The notes beneath the pieces were generated by a model. The model saw nothing but the letters and a program-made list of their open reading frames with translations, searched no databases and had not been told where the DNA came from. Shown here piece by piece: positions 8,399 through 16,243 of a DNA stretch of 64,000 nt. The DNA lies in the NCBI GenBank assembly GCA_016209225.1, contig JACQWO010000008.1, forward strand, positions 1-64,000. The letters run 5' to 3'. Positions within the stretch are counted from its first letter, which is position 1, and the number at the start of each line of letters is the position of its first letter. The translations under genes and the position numbers were made by a program. Source of the DNA: Desulfobacterales bacterium (GTDB lineage: Bacteria > Desulfobacterota > UBA8473).

Positions 8399-9103
8399 CT
8401 ATTTTTCAAAATAGTTATCGGCCAATTTAGTGACGGCCATAAGTCCCTCTTCCAACAGCCTTCTTTTGTTCTCCAGATAGTCCTCATCACCTTTGTTCTC
8501 AACATAAAGAGGCTCTCCCCATACAAAAACGCCCCTGGAAAAGGGGAGAGGCAGTAAAAAAGCATCCCAACTTTTGAATACCTTCCTTTTGGAAGAACTG
8601 AAAGCCATTGGGAGTATAGGGGCTCCACTCAACTTTGACAGATCAATAATACCTCTTTGAACCTTATGTCTCGGTCCATTAGGACCGTCTGGAGCCAAAG
8701 CCAGGTCAGAACCATCTTTTAAAACTCTAATCATCCTGCGAAGGGCAGAAAAACCACCCTTGTTAGTTGAACCTCGAATTGTCTCATATCCAAAAAGTGC
8801 TGTAGATCTGCTGATAATCTCTCCGTCACTATGACGACTTGTAAGCCCATAAACCTGCCTTTCTTTATAGCGCTTAAACAATATTGGAACCATAAGCAAT
8901 CTTCCATGCCAGAATGCAACTATTACATTCCTCTTTTTCCCCCAAATTTGTCTGACATTTTCCGGATTATGCTCTGTTATCCTCAAAGTTAAAGACAATA
9001 ATTTAATTAATAAAACTATTAATAATGGTGCTGCCTTTGCCTTTATCTTCTTCTCTAACTTTTTGCTGATGAGCCTTTTTCTAATCTCTCTGAACTTTAC
9101 CAT
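8399..9103 (-). CDS. lpxJ: DUF374 lysophospholipid-acyltransferase-like protein, candidate lipid A secondary acyltransferase
   Basis: 234 residues, LPLAT superfamily, DUF374 type. After a basic N-terminus there is a hydrophobic segment (APLLIVLLIKLLSLTL), then VIVAFWHGRLLMVP, the putative catalytic SRHSDGE, RGSTNKGGFSALR, and LAPDGPNGPRHKVQRG. DUF374 includes the LpxJ lipid A secondary acyltransferases described in epsilonproteobacteria (family knowledge, from memory). Lying between msbA and waaA, with no lpxL/lpxM homologue in the window, it is a good candidate to add the late acyl chains. The gene symbol is therefore tentative. It starts 9 nt after msbA. Confidence 0.72.
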   Translation of the reverse strand: MVKFREIRKRLISKKLEKKIKAKAAPLLIVLLIKLLSLTLRITEHNPENVRQIWGKKRNVIVAFWHGRLLMVPILFKRYKERQVYGLTSRHSDGEIISRSTALFGYETIRGSTNKGGFSALRRMIRVLKDGSDLALAPDGPNGPRHKVQRGIIDLSKLSGAPILPMAFSSSKRKVFKSWDAFLLPLPFSRGVFVWGEPLYVENKGDEDYLENKRRLLEEGLMAVTKLADNYFEK

Positions 9104-9112
9104 GTTTTTGTT

Positions 9113-10888
9113 CTATTTAACAACCTCTCCATTGTCTCTAAACTGTAATTCATATAGTTTTGTATATTCTCCGTTCTTCTTGAGAATATCTTCATGTATT
9201 CCTTCTTCAACAACTTTCCCACCAACGATAACTATTATCCTGTCAGCATTTCTAATAGTAGAAAGCCGGTGGGCAATGATGAAAGTAGTCCTATTCTTCA
9301 TAAGGTTTTCCAGGGCATTTTGTACCTCAATTTCAGACTCAGAATCTAAAGATGAGGTTGCCTCATCAAGTATTAAAATGGGGGCATCTTTTAAGATTGC
9401 CCTGGCAATTGAAATTCTCTGCCTCTGTCCACCCGAAAGTTTCACCCCTTGTTCTCCAATCATGGTATCATATTCCAGGGGGGTTTCCATAATAAAATCA
9501 TGTGCATTGGCAGCTTTCGCCGCCATCATAATATCATTTTTAGACCTCTTTATATCACCATAGGCAATATTGTTCATTACAGTATCGTTGAATAAAATTG
9601 TCTGCTGGGTTACTATAGCAATTTGTGATCGAAGGGACTCAATGGTAACATCCCTAATATCCACGTCATCTATCAATATTGCCCCTTCTGACACGTCATA
9701 GAAACGGGGAATTAGATTGACCAGTGTAGTCTTTCCTCCACCACTCATCCCAACAAAGGCAACAGCCTCTCCTGCCTTTACCTTGAGATTAATATTCTTT
9801 AGGACCACCTCGTCATCATACTTAAAGGAGACACCTTTAAATTCTATGCTTTTTGAAACAGCTGCAAGAGGCTTTGCGCCTTTTTTATCCATAATCTCAG
9901 GTTCGGTATCGAGAATTTCAAACACCCTAGAAGAAGCAGCCAGTCCTTGTTGAACTGTATTGTTTACTCCACTAAGTCTCTTAATTGGCTCATAAAGCAT
10001 AATTAAACCCGCAAGAAAGGAAAAAAAGTTACCTGGGGTGGAATAGCCTTTTATAACGGAGTATCCACCATACCAGATAATCAATGCAGATCCTAATCCC
10101 CCAATGAATTCCATCACAGGAGACGATATGGAACGAACCTGCTGGGCTTTCATAAAGGCTCGGAACAGCCTATTGTTTTCCGCAGAAAACCTATTGTTTT
10201 CGTATCCTTCCATCCCAAAGGCCTTTACAATTCTATTCCCGGATATGGTTTCATGCAAAAGTGCCGTCAGAGTTCCCATAATATTTTGGTTCAGGGTACT
10301 AATCCGTCGAAGCCTTCTGCCAAATTTTACAATAGGGATAATCGCAAATGGAAAAACCAAAAAGGCAAAGCTTGCCAATTTCCAATCCCGATAAAATACA
10401 ACACCGATTAATCCAATAATGCTGAAGGAATCTTTCAGGACACTTGTAACTGCACTGGATACTGCTCCTTGTATGAGGTTGACATCATTGGTGACCCTGG
10501 ACATCAGAACTCCAGTAGGGTTTTTAGTAAAGAACGAGAGAGAAAGGGTCTGTATTTTGCGATACAATTTATTTCTAATGTCTGCAACTATTCTTTGGCC
10601 TACATAGCTCATCAAATAGGATTGCCCATAATCGAATGCACCCTTCATAAAATACAATAAAATAATAACCAAAGGGATCAAATGGAGCATAGATATTTCA
10701 TTTATGGCTAATGGGAATAAAACGGGAGCAATTAAATCTTTTTTAAAGAACAGCTCATCTAAAGCCGGCTTTATTAAAAAAGCAACTCCTGCTGTAAACA
10801 CGGAGACAAATACCATACAGATCATGGCACCGGATAACCTAAACCAATATGGCTTCACAAACTGTAGTAAACGCTTGTACAATTCCAT
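9113..10888 (-). CDS. msbA: lipid A export ABC transporter MsbA
   Basis: 591-residue half-transporter that flips core-lipid A across the inner membrane. Six transmembrane helices occupy residues 1-310. The ATPase domain has Walker A GMSGGGKTT (about 385), Q-loop VTQQTILF, signature LSGGQRQRIS, Walker B APILILDEATSSLD and the switch His in IIAHRLSTI. Length and helix pattern fit MsbA/HlyB-type homodimeric exporters, and the neighbours (Kdo transferase, lipid A kinase, acyltransferase) support lipid A as cargo. The C-terminus reaches the lpxJ-like start with a 9-nt gap. Confidence 0.92.
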   Translation of the reverse strand: MELYKRLLQFVKPYWFRLSGAMICMVFVSVFTAGVAFLIKPALDELFFKKDLIAPVLFPLAINEISMLHLIPLVIILLYFMKGAFDYGQSYLMSYVGQRIVADIRNKLYRKIQTLSLSFFTKNPTGVLMSRVTNDVNLIQGAVSSAVTSVLKDSFSIIGLIGVVFYRDWKLASFAFLVFPFAIIPIVKFGRRLRRISTLNQNIMGTLTALLHETISGNRIVKAFGMEGYENNRFSAENNRLFRAFMKAQQVRSISSPVMEFIGGLGSALIIWYGGYSVIKGYSTPGNFFSFLAGLIMLYEPIKRLSGVNNTVQQGLAASSRVFEILDTEPEIMDKKGAKPLAAVSKSIEFKGVSFKYDDEVVLKNINLKVKAGEAVAFVGMSGGGKTTLVNLIPRFYDVSEGAILIDDVDIRDVTIESLRSQIAIVTQQTILFNDTVMNNIAYGDIKRSKNDIMMAAKAANAHDFIMETPLEYDTMIGEQGVKLSGGQRQRISIARAILKDAPILILDEATSSLDSESEIEVQNALENLMKNRTTFIIAHRLSTIRNADRIIVIVGGKVVEEGIHEDILKKNGEYTKLYELQFRDNGEVVK

Positions 10889-10989
10889 TATTGCCTTTCT
10901 GTTGAGTCGTCTCAGAGATATTACAACCTGTTAGGGTTGAGAGAGTTTTTAGGGATAAGAACAAACTTCATAATTTCGCTACTTACCTG

Positions 10990-11562
10990 CTATAAAGTAG
11001 ATTTCCGTTTTCTCTTTTCAATAAATAAAGATACTCTTCTTTCAATAATCAAGATAATCCCGGCGCATATAACCCCAACAACTGCCCCTCCAAGAACATC
11101 AAAAGGATAGTGCACTCCTACATATACTCTGGAGTAGGCCACCAGAACAGCTATAGAGATAAAGGCTACAACAAGCCTCTTGTATTTGTACCCAAAAAAA
11201 CCAGCAGCTGCAAAGATATTCGATGCATGAGAGGAAGGGAAGGAATAGGATTCCAGACCGCCACATCCAACCAGCAAATTAACATGGGGCAATACATTAC
11301 AGGGACGAACCCTTGCCACGACAGGCTTTATGACCTGAGCGATTAACAGATCACTAAACCCGACAACGACAATCACCAAGATAGCTGCTACCCTTCCTTT
11401 CTTGCCGCCTTTTACAATCAAGGCAAGCCAAACAATCAAAATAACAATCTTCCAGTTATCAACGTCTGTTATTACAGGCATGATTCTGTCGAAAAAACTG
11501 TTCTGCATAGTGTTATTGATAAAATAAAATAGACTTGTGTCGATCTGTAAAAGGTGGTCCAT
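10990..11562 (-). CDS. PAP2-family membrane phosphatase (lipid A or undecaprenyl-PP phosphatase)
   Basis: 190 residues, about five membrane helices, all three PAP2 signatures: KPVVARVRP, FPSSHASN (motif 2 with His), and SRVYVGVHYPFDVLGG. Such periplasm-facing enzymes remove phosphate from undecaprenyl diphosphate (BcrC/PgpB) or from the 1/4' positions of lipid A (LpxE/LpxF). The location next to a GT39/83-type transferase and within lipid A genes makes a lipid A phosphatase attractive, but the sequence does not separate the options. It is one of two PAP2 genes here; the other (14158-14730) differs at the motif 2 His. Confidence 0.85.
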   Translation of the reverse strand: MDHLLQIDTSLFYFINNTMQNSFFDRIMPVITDVDNWKIVILIVWLALIVKGGKKGRVAAILVIVVVGFSDLLIAQVIKPVVARVRPCNVLPHVNLLVGCGGLESYSFPSSHASNIFAAAGFFGYKYKRLVVAFISIAVLVAYSRVYVGVHYPFDVLGGAVVGVICAGIILIIERRVSLFIEKRKRKSTL

Positions 11563-11602
11563 TAGGCTATGCCCATCCCCTGTCTGGTTTTCAATCCGGA
11601 CA

Positions 11603-11628
11603 CAACAGCGGGCTTAAGCCTGCTGTTG
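11603..11628. repeat. palindromic repeat, copy 1
   Basis: CAACAGCGGGCTTAAGCC followed by TGCTGTTG forms an 11-bp-arm hairpin with one mismatch, in the gap between the PAP2 and GT39/83 genes. An almost identical, fully symmetric copy lies at 31292-31315. Confidence 0.75.
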
Positions 11629-11652
11629 AGAACCATTAGTCTATACCATTCC

Positions 11653-13152
11653 CTAGCTAGGTTTCAATCCCTTAAAATTGTAACACTTATAGATATAAAT
11701 ACTCCTTATAGGAAAGCCATTTCGTTTAATCGTTAAACATCTGCTTTCTTCTATGCGATCAAAAACAGCCGTTACAAAGCTGGATTCGCCATAGCTTTGT
11801 TCAGATACCAAAACCGCATTATTACCCAAACGCGTTGAAAAGTCATTCCAAATATTGTACTGATTAAACCGCCCTTCCCAGGATACTTCATAGACTGGAT
11901 ATGTTTCACTCTCAGAGTAAAATGCCAACTCCCCCACAACCTGATGACGATGACCTAATATAAAGGTGGGAGTCTCTTTCGGCATTTCATGAAGGACTTT
12001 GTTTACCTCTAATCCCATCTCTCGCCATCCATGGAGCGCACTGGTCGGGTCATCCTTCAGGGGGATCGGTAAGAGAGGATATATAGCCTGTACATGAGCA
12101 ACAGTAGTTAGCAGAAGACTGGAGGAGAATACTATTATCAGCCATGCAACATGGAGTTTCCTTTTCTTTCCTCTGGAAAGTGATAAAAGAGACAGACCTG
12201 TCATAGCTATAAGACCCGAGAAATAAGCCATCCCAGGCCAATTCCCTTCAACCTTTGTACGAAGACTAATCATCGCGAAGAACAGAAACACAGGGGCAGA
12301 TGCACAGAATAGCAACAGGAGGTTGGCATTCTGCCTTTTCAGACCTAAATAGAGGCTCTTTGCCATTATATACAACCATGCAATAAAGACGAAAGGGGAT
12401 AATATCCCCATTTGTCCTCCGATATAATCTAAGAAGTATTTCATTCCCGGGTTTTCCTTCGTTGAAAAACCATGTGTGAATTGAAAATTAAAGGATATCC
12501 AATCATGCTTAAAATTCCAGATAATAACCGGGCTAAAGACAACCAATCCAATAATCAATGCCAAGTATGGTTCCTTTCTCATCAACCACTTTCTGTTGTC
12601 TCTTGACAATAGTAAAAATAGAAGTATAGAAGGGACAAAGAGAAGCATCGTATATTTGCTTAAGAGCCCAAAGCCTAAAGCTAACCCAACAAGATACCAC
12701 CAAAATTCCTTACTGGTGGATATTGCCTTATATACGAAGTACAATCCTAATACCCAAAAGAACCCCTGCGGGGCATCTGGGGTAACTATTACGGCTCCTA
12801 TTGCATGTCCGGGCACAATATTTACCAGAAATGCTGACAGTAATCCTACTCTTTCATCTCCAAAAATGTCTTTGCCTAATCTGTATGCTATAATGGTCAT
12901 AAGAAAAATCAGCACAACACAGCTAACCCTTGTAAAGAATTCACTATTACGGCCTAGCAGGGTAAAAAGAGAGATAAAATAAGCTATCATAGGAGGATGA
13001 TCGTAATAACTGAGACCCAGATTACGGGACCAGTCCCAATAATAAGCCTCGTCCGGAGATAAGTCTAAGAATCCTATAAATACAAGCCTAACCACTGTTA
13101 CACTAAAGAGAAAGATAAGGAAGTAAGTTTTGTATCTGTTTATATTTTCCAT
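11653..13152 (-). CDS. ArnT/PMT-like polyprenyl-phosphate-sugar glycosyltransferase (GT39/GT83), copy 1
   Basis: About 499 residues with some 11-12 membrane helices. The first periplasmic loop holds SPDEAYYWDWSRNLGLSYYDHPPMIAY, the acidic Asp-Glu signature of ArnT/RgtB-type enzymes. They use an undecaprenyl-phosphate sugar on the periplasmic face to glycosylate lipid A or other acceptors. The upstream frame begins 9 codons earlier, but ATG at 13150-13152, 4 nt after the stop of the adjoining GT2 gene, gives the normal N-terminus. It is paralogous to 14738-16243 (same loop and same C-terminal NGFPIRSIYIYKCYN / NGEHIRTFYIYKCYN). Together with the GT2 and PAP2 genes it looks like a lipid A decoration module. 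Confidence 0.85.
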   Translation of the reverse strand: MENINRYKTYFLIFLFSVTVVRLVFIGFLDLSPDEAYYWDWSRNLGLSYYDHPPMIAYFISLFTLLGRNSEFFTRVSCVVLIFLMTIIAYRLGKDIFGDERVGLLSAFLVNIVPGHAIGAVIVTPDAPQGFFWVLGLYFVYKAISTSKEFWWYLVGLALGFGLLSKYTMLLFVPSILLFLLLSRDNRKWLMRKEPYLALIIGLVVFSPVIIWNFKHDWISFNFQFTHGFSTKENPGMKYFLDYIGGQMGILSPFVFIAWLYIMAKSLYLGLKRQNANLLLLFCASAPVFLFFAMISLRTKVEGNWPGMAYFSGLIAMTGLSLLSLSRGKKRKLHVAWLIIVFSSSLLLTTVAHVQAIYPLLPIPLKDDPTSALHGWREMGLEVNKVLHEMPKETPTFILGHRHQVVGELAFYSESETYPVYEVSWEGRFNQYNIWNDFSTRLGNNAVLVSEQSYGESSFVTAVFDRIEESRCLTIKRNGFPIRSIYIYKCYNFKGLKPS

Positions 13153-13156
13153 ACTA

Positions 13157-13900
13157 CTAGAACCTAAATCGAAGCACAAACATCTTCAATAGACTTTCCC
13201 TTATTATTCTAAAATTAAAGGTAGACTCCCCACTCATTCTTTCTTCAAAGACAATTGGGACTTCCTTAATTTTGAACCCTTTTTTGTATGCCTTGTATAA
13301 AACTTCCTGGACAATAGAAGGCCCAGAGGAGATCATACTATTGAGGTCTATAGCCTCCAAAACATCTCTCCGAAAGACCCTAAACCCAGAGGTGCAGTCT
13401 TTTATCTTCAAGTTTAGAATGATTCTTATATATATATTTGCTAATTGGGTTACCCATGTTCTCATAATATTTCTCCCAGATTCCCCTCCCTCTTTCAAAA
13501 GCCTGGAACCAATAACTACATCACAAGTATCCATCTCCTTTAGCATTAGAGGGATATAAACCGGCTTATGGGAAAAATCCCCGTCCATTTCAATGACATA
13601 ATCGGCTCCCTCCCTCAGTGCATACTGAAACCCCTCTATACCTGCTGTTCCTCTACCCCTTATGCCAATCCTGTGAATAACATGAACCCTTGGGTTTGTT
13701 TCCCTCATCCGATCCAGAATCTTGCCTGTTCCATCGGGAGAATCGTCATCCACCACAACCACGGAAATATCATTGGATACAGCTAGTACTTCTTGAATCA
13801 GTCTCTCTATGTTTCCAGCCTCATTATATGTGGGAATCATTGCCATAGTCTTTGCCTGAAAATGCCCTTCTTGCTCAACCGCTATCCGATTTTGATTCAT
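13157..13900 (-). CDS. polyprenol-phosphate-mannose synthase-like GT2
   Basis: GT2 enzyme of the dolichol-phosphate-mannose synthase family: IPTYNEAGNIERLI, VVVVDDDSPDGTG (nucleotide-binding Asp), EMDGDFSHKP (DxD-like metal site), CTSGFRVFRRDVLEAI, and VPIVFEERMSGES. No C-terminal membrane helices, so it is a soluble DPM1-type enzyme that charges polyprenyl phosphate with a hexose in the cytoplasm. ATG at 13898-13900 is chosen; the 13 codons before it translate repeat DNA, and ATG 18 codons further in is also possible. It sits between the two ArnT-like genes and probably makes their donor (inference). Sugar identity (mannose versus another hexose) is not provable from sequence. Confidence 0.85.
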   Translation of the reverse strand: MNQNRIAVEQEGHFQAKTMAMIPTYNEAGNIERLIQEVLAVSNDISVVVVDDDSPDGTGKILDRMRETNPRVHVIHRIGIRGRGTAGIEGFQYALREGADYVIEMDGDFSHKPVYIPLMLKEMDTCDVVIGSRLLKEGGESGRNIMRTWVTQLANIYIRIILNLKIKDCTSGFRVFRRDVLEAIDLNSMISSGPSIVQEVLYKAYKKGFKIKEVPIVFEERMSGESTFNFRIIRESLLKMFVLRFRF

Positions 13901-13919
13901 TTCACATGCCTTCTCATGT

Positions 13920-14101
13920 GTGTCAAACCCAAATGACAAAATCCAAATGTCAAATGAAATCCAAATACCTAAATCCCGTTAAAGGCCTAATTTCTAGAAA
14001 CCTCTAACTGGATAAATGCCAACACATTAAATCAGTGACTAGTTTTGTCATTTGAACTTTGGGCTTGATTTGACATTTGAGTTTTGTCATTTGTCATTTT
14101 T
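13920..14101. repeat. inverted heptamer array (CAAATGA/TCATTTG family)
   Basis: The left arm (13920-13970) carries CCAAATG, CAAAATC and TCAAATG units. The right arm (14041-14100) carries their complements (TTTGACA, TTTGTCA, TTTGAAC). The transcript would fold into a long imperfect hairpin between the PAP2 stop and the GT2 start. A sister array is at 17480-17610. Confidence 0.8.
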
Positions 14102-14157
14102 AGCTTGGTCACCTGAACATGCCTCTAATAATCTTCACGCCTCTTTGTGACTGAAGG

Positions 14158-14730
14158 TCATGGATTCTTTCTTCCTGGAAAATATCTGTAGCCAAAATAG
14201 CAGACCACGAAAGATGCCAAAGCACCTATCACTCCCCCAATAAAGACGTCTGAAGGATAATGGACTCCTACATAGATTCGCGATATACCCGTTATAAAAG
14301 CAACTACAAATAGAAGCGTTACATGTTTTCTATAGGTGTAAGCGAGAAACATGGCCGTTCCAAAGGCTGTCTGAGTGTCACCAGAGGGGAAAGAACTGTG
14401 TCTCAATGGTTCCAGTACTATGTTTATGTGGACTCTATTTGCCAATATTAAATCAGCCATATCCTCCAAAGGACGGGGCCTTGCCACTAACTCCTTTAAA
14501 ACGTGAACGAATATTCCCCCTGCCAGCACAGCAACAATACCAATCGTAAAATTACGCCTAAAATTCTCCCTGTCAAAAATATAGAGTCCCAGACCTATGA
14601 GACCAGCCAACACATACCCTGAACCAAACCACGAAAATACAATCATTATCAGATCAAAGATCGGGCTTGAAAGTCCATTATTTATAGCAAGGAATATAGA
14701 TTTATCTAAAGCGACAATGTCCTCTAACAC
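14158..14730 (-). CDS. PAP2-family membrane phosphatase, variant motif 2
   Basis: 190 residues with about six membrane helices. Motif 1 is KELVARPRP, motif 3 is SRIYVGVHYPSDVFIGG, but motif 2 reads FPSGDTQTAF, with Asp where most PAP2 enzymes have the His that protonates the leaving group (PSGH). Motif 3 His and Asp are intact. It either uses Asp in that role, belongs to a PAP2 branch with this signature, or has altered activity. It lies 8 nt after an ArnT-like gene, the same PAP2/transferase pairing as 10990-13152, so I suspect each pair treats one phosphate position of lipid A (inference). Confidence 0.82.
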   Translation of the reverse strand: MLEDIVALDKSIFLAINNGLSSPIFDLIMIVFSWFGSGYVLAGLIGLGLYIFDRENFRRNFTIGIVAVLAGGIFVHVLKELVARPRPLEDMADLILANRVHINIVLEPLRHSSFPSGDTQTAFGTAMFLAYTYRKHVTLLFVVAFITGISRIYVGVHYPSDVFIGGVIGALASFVVCYFGYRYFPGRKNP

Positions 14731-14737
14731 CTCTTTA

Positions 14738-16243
14738 TCACCTCATGGATTTGAAGTTGGACGTATTGTAATTATAACACTTGTAGATATAAAAAGTCCT
14801 TATATGTTCTCCATTTCTATAGATTTTGAGGGGCGGCTCAGCCTCTATAGAAGAAAACATACCCTTATATACCTCGTGAGGGTCCTTGTTATATCGATTA
14901 TCTGCTAAAAAGATTGCATCCCCTCCTAAAAAATCATCCGGTCCAGGCCAGAAGTCATATTGATCAATATATTCATTTAAACAGTATATCCTTAATCTAG
15001 CTCCGGTATAAAATGCAATATGACCGGCCAGAACAGGGCGATGAGTAAAAATAAATGTTTTATTGTGCTGAGACATCTTACTATATATCTCTAAAATCCT
15101 TTCTCCAGCCTTGGGCCATCCATATAGTTCGTTGGTTCCATCTACCTCTGCAGGAAGGGGTATAATTTTAAAAAGGGCCTGGGCAGGCATAAGAGCGGAG
15201 AATAGAACCGCAGTTACTAAAACGAGATAAGTCGCCGCAAACAGCCGTATTCTGCTACTGCCGGTCTTTTTCTTAAATGATTCCGATGTTAACTGAGCCA
15301 GAATAATAAATGCGGTAACAAACCCGAGAGTTGGCCAATGAGGCAATACTTTCTTAAAAAAGCTTAAACCAGCAAAAAAAAGCAGAATGACAACCGAAAA
15401 AGAAAAAAGAAAAAGATAACGATCATCTCGTTTTACAATTCCTCGATACCCACCAATAGCAATGGCATAAAGGGATGCAAAAAACAGGAGAGGAGAGATA
15501 TAACCCATCTGTCCTGCCAAACCGGCAGCAAACCATTTCGGAGAAAATTCAAAGGTGCCTCCATAACCACGGGAAAGTTGAAATCCAAAGGATGCCCATC
15601 CATTTTTAATATTCCATATTATGACAGGGCTAAATATTAACAGGGCGATAAATAATGATATGTAGGGTTCCTTACGGGTAAGCCAAAACCTATTCTTTTT
15701 AGACAACAGGAGGAAAAGAAAAACAGAAGGAAATAAAAAAAAGGCGTTGTATTTACTTAAGAGTCCTAGACCTGCCACGCAACCTGCCATATACCAAAAA
15801 GACGCCCTCCCCTCTTTCATAATTCTGTAAAGGAGATACATGGTTATAACCCAACTCAACCCCAGAGGAGTATCCGGCAGTATAAGTATTGCCTCTAATA
15901 CAGTAAATACCGGTGTTAAATTCAGCAAAAGGGCTGAAAAAAAGGCTACTCTATTATCGTTGAAAATCTCTTTTGCAAGAAGGAAAACAAAAATGGAAAC
16001 AAAGAAAAAAAATATCACAGATCCAATTCTGACTGAGAATTCATTTATCCCCCCAATCTTTGTAAACAGGGCTATCAGGTAAGCAGCCATAGGAGGATGG
16101 TCAAAGTACGAGAGGCCTAAATATTGAGACCATGCAAAATAATGGGCCTCATCGTCTCCCAGTCCAATCTTTCCTATGACACTCAGTCTAAGTAGAGTCG
16201 CAACTATCAGCAGGATAAAGAATAACTTTTTATATCTTTCCAT
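14738..16243 (-). CDS. ArnT/PMT-like polyprenyl-phosphate-sugar glycosyltransferase (GT39/GT83), copy 2
   Basis: 501 residues, about 11-12 membrane helices. The first periplasmic loop GDDEAHYFAWSQYLGLSYFDHPPMAAY has the catalytic-type Asp-Asp-Glu. WLTRKEPYISLFIALLIFSPVIIWN matches the same segment in copy 1, so the two arose by duplication. They have diverged enough to treat different acceptors. It overlaps the end of the GT9 gene by 14 bp and precedes the PAP2 gene by 8 nt: tight translational coupling in one operon. The function proposed is transfer of a lipid-linked hexose to lipid A on the periplasmic face; lipoglycan or protein acceptors are alternatives. Confidence 0.85.
   Translation of the reverse strand: MERYKKLFFILLIVATLLRLSVIGKIGLGDDEAHYFAWSQYLGLSYFDHPPMAAYLIALFTKIGGINEFSVRIGSVIFFFFVSIFVFLLAKEIFNDNRVAFFSALLLNLTPVFTVLEAILILPDTPLGLSWVITMYLLYRIMKEGRASFWYMAGCVAGLGLLSKYNAFFLFPSVFLFLLLSKKNRFWLTRKEPYISLFIALLIFSPVIIWNIKNGWASFGFQLSRGYGGTFEFSPKWFAAGLAGQMGYISPLLFFASLYAIAIGGYRGIVKRDDRYLFLFSFSVVILLFFAGLSFFKKVLPHWPTLGFVTAFIILAQLTSESFKKKTGSSRIRLFAATYLVLVTAVLFSALMPAQALFKIIPLPAEVDGTNELYGWPKAGERILEIYSKMSQHNKTFIFTHRPVLAGHIAFYTGARLRIYCLNEYIDQYDFWPGPDDFLGGDAIFLADNRYNKDPHEVYKGMFSSIEAEPPLKIYRNGEHIRTFYIYKCYNYNTSNFKSMR

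Noticed and set aside
9063-9563. 166-codon open frame on the plus strand
   Set aside because: Antisense to the msbA ATPase domain; Ser/Phe-rich shadow peptide.
13901-13939. Upstream start of the GT2 gene at 13939
   Set aside because: The extra codons derive from the CAAATGA repeat; ATG 13900 or 32 codons in are better.
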